Source of the DNA: Erythrophleum ivorense
Taxonomy: Eukaryota; Streptophyta; Magnoliopsida; Fabales; Fabaceae
Reading direction: 5' to 3'
DNA length: 64,000 nucleotides
NCBI GenBank assembly: GCA_026724425.1
Contig: JAIUCV010000019.1
Coordinates: forward strand, 10,955,562 to 11,019,561
Part shown: in pieces, positions 24,701 to 33,246 of the stretch
Numbering within the stretch: position 1 is the first letter of the stretch
Layout: every line of letters starts with the position of its first letter
Made by a program: the position numbers and the translations under genes
Notes under the pieces: generated by a model
Seen by the model: only the letters and a program-made list of their open reading frames with translations
The model's database searches: none
What the model was told of the DNA's origin: nothing

Positions 24701-27096
24701 ACTTTCATACAATATATTGCTCTATGAATACTAACCCTCTTCCCTCTTAGTCCCTAAGATCCCAACTAATACAGGACAAAGGGGGGTCAATTATATTGAT
24801 TTATATGATTGTAATTTTAATTTAAAAGCAATAATTAAGATTTATTTAGTTATTTTAGGTAATTTTAAGGTAATGATGGTAGAATTAGAGTCCTAATAGG
24901 ATAATTTATAGATTTGGGAAGTTTTAGAATATTGCATACTTGTAAATTTTTTTTTTTTAAATTATGCCTATAAAAGGGGCTGCTATGTGTAAAAAGAGGG
25001 ACAACAAATATTTTCACTTTTGAATATTACTCCAAGGAGCCTCCTTGTTTCCCTGGTAAATTCTAAAGCTTCTACCCAGTGGATTCTAGGTCATCTACTA
25101 GAACTAGATGTTCACTTCTGTCTTTGCGTTACCAATTCTATAACCTTAATTGGAGCACAGAGTCCTATCAAAAAAGTCATAAATCATCCAACTCAACTTT
25201 ATTTCTTTGGTTACTGAGTCTATTAGGATTTGTGTCCTATTCATTTACTCCTATTTGCTGATCTACCCATTTGTATATTAATGCCTATAAGAATACGGAT
25301 TTGGATCTGCTCATGTTCAAGTCCCTTATGTTTGCTCACGTCTCTCAAAAATTTGATTTTCTTTTTTTTTTTTGTAATTTTTCATTTTTTCTTGGGAAAG
25401 GGAATAGATCCCTCATGTGAGAGGACATGAGCAACATGAGCAAACTTCAACATGAGGGAATCCATTTCCATAAGAATACAAATCTAAACATAATGCTGCT
25501 GGTTGCATAATGGTATAATAAGAGGGAAACTAGTCATGTGCATTAGGAACTAAAATTTTCCAACCTATTTTACATGATTAATTAGAAAAGAATCAAACTG
25601 CTATCATTTTATATTAGTAAAAGTAGATTAAATTTCCAATCACAGTTACTTCTGTGCATCGTAATTATAATCAACAACTCAGTATTGTATAGCAGGGCAG
25701 GCATGTATGCCAATACCCTGCTATTAAATAGATTAAACATGAAATTAGCCAATATAGCACCAAATAACTCTAAACATTGCTCACTTGCAAAACCAGCATA
25801 TCTTCCTCACTTTCAATTTTAACAACAACCTTAGGTTGTGCGCACATCTCCCACCTGCATATTGATAAGCCTCAGAATGAAGAGACACAATCAAGGAAGA
25901 CCTACTATTGAAATCAAGACCTGTGGCTGTACCTATTCAAAGCTTTTGGAGCTCGATAGAGAAGCTTTTTGTAGAGACCCAATGTTGCATGACTGCAAAA
26001 TAAAAGGCACCAGATTCAACCACGAATCAGTTGGAAAACAAAATTGTCCACTTAAATGAAATTAATATAAACAATCAATAAATGAACAAGAAAAAGCATA
26101 GCAATCAGCAGTTTACAGAAAACTTCGTGTTAGTGTACTTCTCAAAAAGAAAGTGAAAGAAATATATTATCAGCCCCAGAAAAGTCAGCCCTATGTCACA
26201 AGGAACTATCCATACAGTACTTGAGGTTTCAAACATAGAAAGTAACATTATCAACTGGAAAATATTGACCACTCTTGACCAGCACCATCTTTATTGAAAG
26301 CATTGCATTACCCTCGCTTAAATGCAGAAGTAATGTCTGTCTCCATGAATGAACACTTTCCATAGAGCATGCTATCAGTTCTCATTTTCAAAAGGCTTCG
26401 GTCATACCAACTAGCAAGCCAAGGACAGAACAGAATAAAAATGACTATTCATGGAGTACTATCTATAATTAAAAGCAATTGACCTAAAATTTTACGGTCA
26501 TTCACCATCATCCCATCTTAATAGCATCCAAAAAAAAAAACTTTCCTTATTTTTACAATATAACGGCAATCGTAACTTGCTTCCAGACGTACATGTATCA
26601 TTTATTTTGTAAACTTTAAATCACTCGCTTTATTTAGGATACCCAAAAGACAATAACTGTATAACAAGAGTCTAAGACTCCAAGATTAACATATATAAGA
26701 ATTGATAGATGCACATAAAATGATTAAAAAATAATAATAATACCTGCATTGAGCAGCAATTTTTCCTTTACCCATTTTAAGATCATTTCTCACTACCAAT
26801 ACCTGCAAAAAAATAATGGCAAATTTTCAAGCTTCCCACTGAAAATCAGTTACTGGATTTGTAAGAGAAAGATAGAAAAAACTTATTACCATCTTAAAAT
26901 CATCGAGAATTTCAGCCAAATCTTCAATCTGAAGCGGCTCTTTGGGATTTTTCTTCTCCTTCCCTTCCACAACTGAACTCCTTTTAGCTAACCTTGCTGA
27001 GATAAAGAAGCGAAGAGGATATTGAGAACCAATGAAGTAACCAAAAGCAAGACAACCTGCCCCAACTAGAATTGCATTCAGCCATGTCAAATCCAT
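21751..27096 (-). CDS. PTH2: Peptidyl-tRNA hydrolase 2, membrane-anchored, seven exons
   Basis: Coding exons (- strand): 27096-26890, 26802-26744, 25992-25933, 25854-25785, 23771-23702, 21960-21934 and 21800-21751 (stop TAG). All have GT..AG borders and compatible phases, giving 180 aa. Residues 5-25 form a hydrophobic segment (LNAILVGAGCLAFGYFIG), a likely membrane anchor, followed by a charged linker. The Pth2 domain starts at about residue 70 with VLVVRNDLKMGKGKIAAQCS, continues with HATLGLYKK and the DAGRTQIAP signature, and ends in VDDVTGGLKLL. Pth2 enzymes cleave the ester of peptidyl-tRNA and recycle tRNA. Membrane-anchored members sit on mitochondria in animals, and location here is inference. 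An in-frame ATG lies 20 codons upstream (27156), but MDLTW at 27096 is the likely start because the anchor follows directly. Exon 6 is only 27 nt. The gene is divergent from TOL1. Confidence 0.93.
22108..22126. repeat. (AG)n microsatellite in PTH2 region
   Basis: About nine AG units lie 3' of exon 6's upstream intron, inside intron sequence of the - strand gene. Confidence 0.9.
23161..23202. repeat. (CT)n-(CA)n compound microsatellite
   Basis: A run of CT units is followed by CA units inside PTH2 intron 5. It produces a low-complexity open frame on each strand (VCVCVCERERERER on the -), which is an artefact. Confidence 0.95.
25287..25479. mobile_element. MITE copy 2 in PTH2 intron, 10-bp target duplication
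   Basis: The element is 25297-25469 (173 bp), flanked by perfect ATAAGAATAC duplications at 25287-25296 and 25470-25479. Its termini are inverted (GGATTTGGATC...CTCATGTT against CAACATGAGGGAATCCATTTCC). The interior is partly self-complementary, so it can fold back. It is the same family as 6316-6466. It lies in PTH2 intron 4 and has no coding capacity. Confidence 0.85.
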
Positions 27097-27700
27097 TTGA
27101 AAAAACACCGTCTTCTCCTCAAGCCCCTGAGAACTGGAGAATGGTCGGAGGATCAAAGATGGAAGCGGAGTTGAGGGGGGTTAAGGTTAGGGTTTATCAT
27201 GGACCGCTCTCAGGCTACATCACCCATAGCTATGAAAAAAAAAAAAAAAAAGCTTCCTTCAGCGATCCTGACCGGAATGCCCGAGCCAACAGAAATTTCA
27301 TGAGTTACACACCAAAAACAGAAATGCATACGTCAATTTCCTGTAAAGAGTTCAATTTTTTTTTTCTTTCCTACTTTTAATAATTGATATTTTTTACAGA
27401 ATTATATAATTCAATCTTCTAAAAGACTTTTTCCGGTTGCGTTTAATCTAGTGCCCACGATTGCCATGAGAAATGGTAATGAAATTTTGTCAAAGTATAT
27501 ATTTAGTTGGTAGTTTATAAGCTTCATTACATTATGTCCAATAAATAATTTTATTCTGCATAAAAATTTAAATTTTTTAAAAATTTTAATTGAATGGTAG
27601 AGTAATTGAAAAAAAAAATTATATCACTATCATTTTAACTTTTACATAAATCATTTTTTAAAGATTAGAAAATAAAATGCTAATATGTATTTTTAAATAT
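27097..27700. other. PTH2 upstream region
   Basis: This is the 5' flank of the - strand PTH2 gene, probably containing its promoter and 5' untranslated leader (the GC-richer part up to about 27300). It then becomes AT-rich up to the first copy of the 556-bp duplication. I could not identify a confident TATA box. Confidence 0.4.
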
Positions 27701-28256
27701 TTTCAATAGAATAAAATTTTAAAAATAAATATTTTAATATAATTTTACATTAAAAATATTATAATTATGTATTTATCTTTTCTTTATATATTCACTTTAT
27801 TTTTATTTAACTAAATATAAAAATAAAATAAAATATTCATTTATTTCTATAACATATCAAATATAATTATTCTATATTTCTAAAACTCATTTCCTTTACT
27901 CTTTTCATTCTTCTTAGCAAATGGGACTTAATATCATTCCGAATGCTATCTCAACGTTATTAGACAGAGCTATTTTAATAGTGATGAATTGGTGGAGTCA
28001 GCTACTTAAGACACGGCTAAAACAAAAAATAGAAAAAAAGAGTTTTAGATAAAAATGTTTATGTCTTTATAATTAAATTTTTAATTAAAACATAATAAAT
28101 ATATTTTTTTAATAATGACATAATAAATATATAATTTCTACAAACATATTATTATTAAAAAAATTATACACTCAGAAAGTACATATAATTCTGATATTAA
28201 AAAATAAACTATTTTAACATTTTTCAAATTCATAGTTAAAAAAAATATTTTATCTA
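27701..28256. repeat. Left copy of 556-bp host direct repeat flanking the viral insert
   Basis: Aligning this stretch with 36359-36914 gives a constant offset of 8658 at both ends. By eye there are four substitutions and two compensating one-base indels, so about 99% identity. The repeat has no viral coding similarity, no TG...CA ends, and reads as ordinary AT-rich intergenic DNA. It stops exactly where viral sequence begins (28257). Confidence 0.92.
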
Positions 28257-28337
28257 TTTGAGGTATAAAAGGTAGAAATTCTTCGAAATCTAAACATGCA
28301 TAATCGAAATTACTCATGATGATAAATGAACAGTAAA

Positions 28338-28363
28338 TTGTGTGAGCAGTGAGCAGATAGAGA
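28338..28363 (+). other. Leader hairpin arm (descending)
   Basis: These 26 nt are the exact reverse complement of 32433-32458. This copy lies 22 nt before the coat-protein ATG (28386), the other follows the promoter and primer-binding site. In caulimovirid pregenomic RNA the long leader folds so that its 3' arm lies just before the first main ORF. The position here fits that arm. Confidence 0.65.
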
Positions 28364-28385
28364 GTATGATGAAATAGAACAACAA

Positions 28386-30236
28386 ATGAGTCAAGAAGAA
28401 ATAAGTCTAAAAGCGATACAAAAAGAGTTAGGATATTTAAATCTTCAAAACCCCTATGAAGTAAATATGCAAACAGTAAAAATCGAAGAACAACCTTTTA
28501 ACCCACCAGATATATCAGCCCCAGAATACCAACAAAGAACTGAAGGAACAAGTATAGATAGGGAAACCGAAATAGCACAACAAGAATTAAGACATAAAGA
28601 ACTTATGAAAAACTTAAACACTGAATTTATGTTTGAAATGATATATACTCTCACTAAAGACAACACTTTTGTACCACCCTCCACTAGAACAATATGAAAC
28701 AAGACCAATCCCAAACTCAGGAATATGGTTAGACTTAAATTGTCATTTAAATCGAGAAAGAAGATTAGAAGAATGGACAAAATCACAATTAATATCTCTA
28801 ATACATAGATCACCTAACACCCAATCAGCCATCTTAATCATTGAAGCCAGTTTTGTAGGAAATGTAATGGAATGGTGGAAAAGTCAAACCGAAGAATTCA
28901 GACAACAAGTAAGAACTGTACCAACATACACAACAACCAAAGAATTTTATCTCATAGTATTAAGAAAATACGAATAAGTACTAAGAAATGAATTTATAGG
29001 AAGAAGTGTAGGAGCTAATGAAAGAACCAAAATAAACCAAGCAATAGAAAGATTACATCAAATAGAAATATGCACTCTAGAACCAAAGATTCTAAACCAA
29101 TATATTTGTGAATATCAACAATATTATCATGAAGCCAGATTAAGTACCTACGAACAAAGAAGATTTTACCTAGATCTATTTTACTATAAATTACCAAAAT
29201 TAGTATCAGAATCAATTATAACAGATATAGAAAAGCCTTTGAAGACAATGAAAACCTAATGCCATATGTAGATACTATGGGAATAAGAGAAGCTTATCTA
29301 AGAGAATATTTCTCAAACAAATGTAAAGAAGCATGGAGAATGATCAAATATTATCAAAATAATAGATTAACCCTCCAATGTGGACATTATGAGACACCTC
29401 ATAGATGGGGATGTCAACCACCAAAAAATTACCAAAAGAAAAAATATCTAAGGAAACAACCTTATAGACGACAAGAATATAGATTTAGAAAATACCCAAA
29501 ATCTAGATTTCAAGGAACTAGAAAACCCTTTATTCCTAGAACCTATTATAAAAAAGGACAACGAAAAATTAATTATCAAAAATACTCTGAGAAATGTCAA
29601 TGTTATAATTGCGGAGAATTAGGACATATATCAACCAACTGTAAAAAACCTAGAAGAAAAAAGGAAATGAATCTTATAGAAATAGCCGAAGAATATAATT
29701 TAGAACCAATAGAATTAAACACATATATAGAAGAAGAACTAGCCAACTCAGATATAGAAATTTATAAAATAGAAAAAATAATTATTGAATCAGAAGAAGA
29801 AGATGAATTCCTCTCAAATGAAGAATATGAATACATAACTGAAAATAGCGAAATAAATATGATGAATATTGAAGAAGAAGAAATTGAAGACAACATCAAC
29901 CTAATAACAGAAATAGAAAAATATAATACTCAAGAATGGAACCAAGAAGAATTTGACAAAATATGGAAAGAATTAGAAGCCAAAGAACCCGAAATAGAAA
30001 ATGAGTCCTTTAAGGAACTTGAAGACTTTGAAGAATTTACCCAAATAGATTTTGAAGAATTTCAACAATTATGGGATGAATTAGAAATAGACAAAATAGA
30101 AATAACAGAATTAGGATTCCCTAAAACCTTAAGAAGGAAAAGAAGTTTTTTTAGGAAGAAAAATCAGAATACGGAAAATTTAATAATACCCAAAAAACAA
30201 GAAGAAATAACAACTTTCAAATCTATAAAAGAATAA
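28386..30236 (+). pseudogene. Pararetroviral coat protein, frameshifted
   Basis: The frame opens at 28386. It shifts near 28650-28690 and meets an in-frame TAA at 28975-28977. It then continues without another stop and shifts again near 29240. The long last segment is 29259-30236 (325 aa). That segment has a basic Lys/Arg-rich stretch (about residues 55-110), a CX2CX4HX4C zinc knuckle at 29601-29642 (CYNCGELGHISTNC), and then a long Glu/Asp-rich region, the usual order at the C-terminus of caulimovirid coat proteins. The protein would form the capsid and bind pregenomic RNA. It is upstream of the Cys/His tail in the same frame. It cannot be made as one chain from this copy. Confidence 0.85.
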
Positions 30237-30527
30237 TATAAAAATGCCGAATTTAATGTTCATGATTTAGTATCAGGAAAGCCTTATAGATGCACTCGAA
30301 AGTCACATAACAAACATAACATCCTAGCTTGGAGATGTCCCTTAAAGTCCTTATATCCCAAAAGTAGTTATTGTGAATATCACTATCAAAAACGATATGG
30401 TAAAAATAAAATTCAAAAACAAAAAGAATGGATTGAAAGAAAAACACAAAACAGACTAAAAAATGAGTTATCCAAATTATTAATATGTCATGAAAGTTTA
30501 TCTGATCAATTTCTGATTAATTGCTAA
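30237..30527 (+). pseudogene. Cys/His tail in frame with coat protein, WRC-like
   Basis: After the stop TAA at 30234-30236 the same frame stays open for 96 codons and contains no ATG. It encodes YRCTRKSHNK...AWRCPLK...YCEYHYQKRYGK, spacing C-X14-C-X11-C-X2-H. This resembles the plant WRC motif (C-X9-C-X10-C-X2-H, with R-C, W-R-C and Y-C-E-x-H in common), although the first spacing is longer. The lack of a start codon suggests that the 30234 stop is a later mutation and that this was part of the coat (or coat-movement) polyprotein. Its function is unknown to me. Nucleic-acid binding is inference. Confidence 0.55.
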
Positions 30528-30558
30528 CTTCTATTTGTTTAAGGATGGAGAAATCCCC
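30517..30558 (+). pseudogene. Remnant of RNase H C-terminus before the + transactivator
   Basis: In one frame this reads LIANFYLFKDGEI, close to the LIADFFSRDGAI end of the intact RT frame on the - strand (about 33285-33235). In both pieces it overlaps the transactivator start. It suggests that the + piece lost MP and most of RT by an internal deletion with its right breakpoint just upstream of here. Confidence 0.45.
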
Positions 30559-31780
30559 GACGAATAACAGTACATATAATCAATACCACGAAGAAGATGA
30601 GGATCAAACCCATCTGATTGAACGAATAAATTCCCTCGAACTTCGAGTAAATTCTCTCGAATTGAATATCAGTATTTTATCATCTTAGATGATAAGCCAA
30701 GTAAATACTCTGAGTAATACGATTAATTATCTTACTCAAACCGTGGGTAACCTCAGTTCTCATGTTGATGAACTATAAACACGAATAATTATCCTTGAAA
30801 AAGGAAAACAAGTAATGGGTCATTCACCCAATCCAATCCAAAGTCTGACCCAAACACCACCGGCAAGTCCAACTACCTCAACCTCAACCCATATACCACA
30901 AACACCATCCTTTTTGGTTATCCTCGAACAGGAAGTCAAACAGGCCCAAGAAAAAGCCCAAAATAGTCCTCAAAGACCATCCACTTCAAGGCCATCCACT
31001 TCAAGACCAGTAAATCTGACCCAACAAATCCAAAACCAATATGAATATTTCCAAAACATTATCCGTAGATTAAACCAATGTAATTTAGCCGCACCAACTG
31101 TCAAATATATCTCCCACTATTCTATCAATAAAGCTGTCATCAAACCAGGAACCAATCCCCATTTAGTTCAAACACTATTTGCCTATGGATTAGTTCACTG
31201 TATTTATCCATCAAAGAAGCTCGAAGAATTATCTATGTTACCAAAAGCCATCCAAGAAGTCGCAAGGCACTATTCAAATATGGTCACCCAATATGAAATA
31301 TATGTAAGGTGTTACTCGACTGTTGCCGAGATAACTCCAAAGAAATTTTATTCTCCAATTAATTTAATTAAATATGGAATAACAAAGAAGCCCTTCGAAT
31401 TTGAGGAATCAGAGAAATCCTCAATACCACAAGAAGAATTCGCCAGTCTAATCTTCCGAATCAGAGCACAGGAACATGAAACTATATTCGCCGAAATGAA
31501 CAGAACTTTATCAGCCAACGAAGCCCAATGGGTATACTTCAAAGGACAGTATTCGTGCCTTTATTCAGTTGGAAGAACAAGAAGAAAACCGCAACTGTTC
31601 ACAGAATTCTACGAAGAAATAAAATCGAATAAAATGGATAACACTGAAGAGACAAAGAAAAGAATATGCCAGTATCTCTCAGAATATCCAATGTACAAAT
31701 GTATCTTCTGTAAAGATCAGGAAAGAACCGAAGAAGCCCCACTAACTCCACCAACCAGCATCAATATCCTTGAGCTATGA
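30545..31780 (+). pseudogene. Transactivator/viroplasmin-like protein, + copy with two stops
   Basis: The ATG at 30545 starts a 411-codon frame interrupted by TAG at codon 48 (30686-30688) and TAA at codon 78 (30776-30778), and open from 30815 to the end. The - copy has CAG and CAA at those codons. The N-terminal part is a leucine-rich heptad region, likely a coiled coil. It is followed by a Pro/Ser/Thr-rich linker with a duplicated RPSTS, then a conserved central domain. Near residue 327 the segment WVYFKGQYSCLYS resembles the Cauli_VI viroplasmin motif, and a CIFC pair lies near the C-terminus. Such proteins form viral inclusion bodies and allow translation reinitiation on polycistronic RNA. 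The assignment rests on gene position and domain pattern. Confidence 0.7.
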
Positions 31781-32033
31781 AAGAAGCGCTAAAGGTAATG
31801 GCGCACCAGACACTGAATGACTGACAAGAAAAACATCTTCCAAAAAGTTAATAAAGGTGAAACATCGAATGACTAAAGGAAGAAAAAGAAGACAAAGACA
31901 AACCTCGAAGTGACAAAAAGCAAATGGCAGCTATCCACAAAGAATCTCTTTATTTAAGTTACTTTATTAAAGTTTACTTTATACCTTCCTGTAAGCGGCA
32001 CCGAGGAATGCCTCGCCTGCTCCCCCACTCCTC

Positions 32034-32041
32034 TATATATA
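32034..32041 (+). promoter_or_regulatory. Pregenomic RNA TATA box
   Basis: TATATATA follows a C/T-rich stretch (CCACTCCTC), much as in the 35S-type core promoters of caulimoviruses. Transcription would start about 25-30 nt downstream and run to the right, into the antisense of the inverted transactivator, RT and MP. Confidence 0.65.
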
Positions 32042-32256
32042 CACCTGTAACTTACACTTAGAAGCACGACTCAGAACGTAATGAGGCCCTGTGTGCCGTT
32101 GCAGCCATGTAATTGATTCCCTGTATGAAAGAGGACAGGAGACTCCCTTCCGAGTTCGTCTGCGACCCGGTTTAGTTTCGGTCGAAACCTATTCCCTTTA
32201 CTAGTTTTTATTGAATGAATGCCTGGTTCCGCTCATTTCAGGCTGTCTGTGAAATA

Positions 32257-32268
32257 TGTTATCAGAGC
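32257..32268 (+). other. Met-tRNA primer-binding site
   Basis: TGTTATCAGAGC differs by one base from TGGTATCAGAGC, the site complementary to the 3' end of plant initiator tRNA-Met that primes minus-strand DNA synthesis in Caulimoviridae. It lies about 190 nt downstream of the expected transcription start. Confidence 0.75.
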
Positions 32269-32285
32269 ATCATGGTATGAATGAT

Positions 32286-32291
32286 AATAAA
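32286..32291 (+). terminator. Candidate polyadenylation signal
   Basis: AATAAA lies about 220 nt downstream of the expected start site, in the position where caulimovirids place the signal that is skipped on first passage and used after a full circle. It is a common hexamer, so support is modest. Confidence 0.35.
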
Positions 32292-32412
32292 GAAATATGA
32301 ACCTTAGTTTCTGACTGTTTAACCTTTCATAGTACACCTTGTTTACACCTATCTGCATAACTGCCTTTATCTCTCTTCTGCTCTCCTATTCACTGCTCAC
32401 TTGCTCTCTTGC

Positions 32413-33246
32413 TTACTGCTTACTTTCTGCATTCTCTATCTGCTCACTGCTCACACAACTTATCTCAGCAACAGTCGAGTAACACTTTACATATATTTCA
32501 TATTTGGTGACTATATTTGAATAGTGCCTTGCGACTTCTTGGATGGCTTTTGGTAACATAGATAATTCTTCGAGCTTCTTTGATGGATAAATACAGTGAA
32601 CTAATCCATAGGCAAATAGTGTTTGAACTAAATGGGGATTGGTTCCTGGTTTGATGACAGCTTTATTGATAGAATAGTGGGAGATATATTTGACAGTTGG
32701 TGCGGCTAAATTACATTGGTTTAATCTACGGATAATGTTTTGGAAATATTCATATTGGTTTTGGATTTGTTGGGCCGGATTTACTGGTCTTGAAGTGGAT
32801 GGCCTTGAAGTGGATGGTTTTTTAGGACTATTTTGGGCTTTTTCTTGGGCCTGTTTGACTTCCTGTTCGATGATAGCCAAAAAGGATGGTGTTTGTGGTA
32901 TATGGGTTGAGGTTGAGGTAGTTGGACTTGCCGGTGGTGTTTGGGTCGGACTTTGGATTGGACTGGGTGAATGACCTATTACTTGTTTTCTTTTTTCAAG
33001 GATAATTATTCGTGTTTGTAGTTCATCAACATGGGAATTGAGGTTACCCACGGTTTGAGTAAGATAATTAATCGTATTACTCAGAGTATTTACTTGGCTT
33101 ATCATCTGAGATGATAAAATACTGATATTCAATTCGAGAGAATTTACTCGAAGTTCGAGGGAATTTATTCGTTCAATCAGATGGGTTTGATCCTCATCTT
33201 CTTCGTGGTTTTGATTACATGTACTGTTCTTTGGTGATTGCTCCAT
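32413..33246 (-). pseudogene. Transactivator-like gene, truncated - copy
   Basis: It starts at 33246, overlapping the RT frame end (33215) by 32 nt. It matches the + copy to position 32460, where homology stops. The frame then runs about 16 codons into inverted leader sequence and ends at 32413. The coiled-coil part, the Pro/Ser/Thr linker and the first part of the conserved domain are present. The C-terminal third, including the Cauli_VI-like motif, is lost. Codons 48 and 78 are glutamine here, so the stops in the + copy are secondary. A longer frame opens at 33267, but homology and the RT overlap favour 33246. Confidence 0.8.
32433..32458 (+). other. Leader hairpin arm (ascending)
   Basis: This is an exact 26-nt complement of 28338-28363. 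It lies at the end of the + viral piece, two bases before the junction with the inverted transactivator. In a circular genome it would pair with the arm before the coat protein gene. Confidence 0.65.

Larger units (their letters stand above)
31781..32458 (+). promoter_or_regulatory. Viral intergenic region, promoter and leader
   Basis: This stretch is non-coding and richer in GC than its surroundings. It contains a TATA box (32034-32041), several very short upstream ORFs (for example ATGs at about 32080 and 32123), a primer-binding site (32257-32268) and an AATAAA (32286-32291). A pyrimidine-rich leader follows, ending in a hairpin arm (32433-32458). A short dyad CGAGG-AATG-CCTCG lies at about 32002-32015. 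This order is that of the caulimovirid pregenomic RNA promoter and leader. It is truncated at 32458-32460, where the inverted transactivator begins. Confidence 0.75.

Noticed and set aside
30237..30527. The Cys/His tail as a separate gene
   Set aside because: It has no ATG in its frame and follows the coat protein frame directly, so a broken extension is more likely.
32413..32458. The last 16 codons of the - transactivator frame as a real C-terminus
   Set aside because: They read through inverted leader sequence after the homology break at 32460.
32690..32974. A + strand frame opposite the - transactivator, and similar frames opposite pol, MP and coat protein
   Set aside because: They are antisense shadows of recognisable viral coding sequence.
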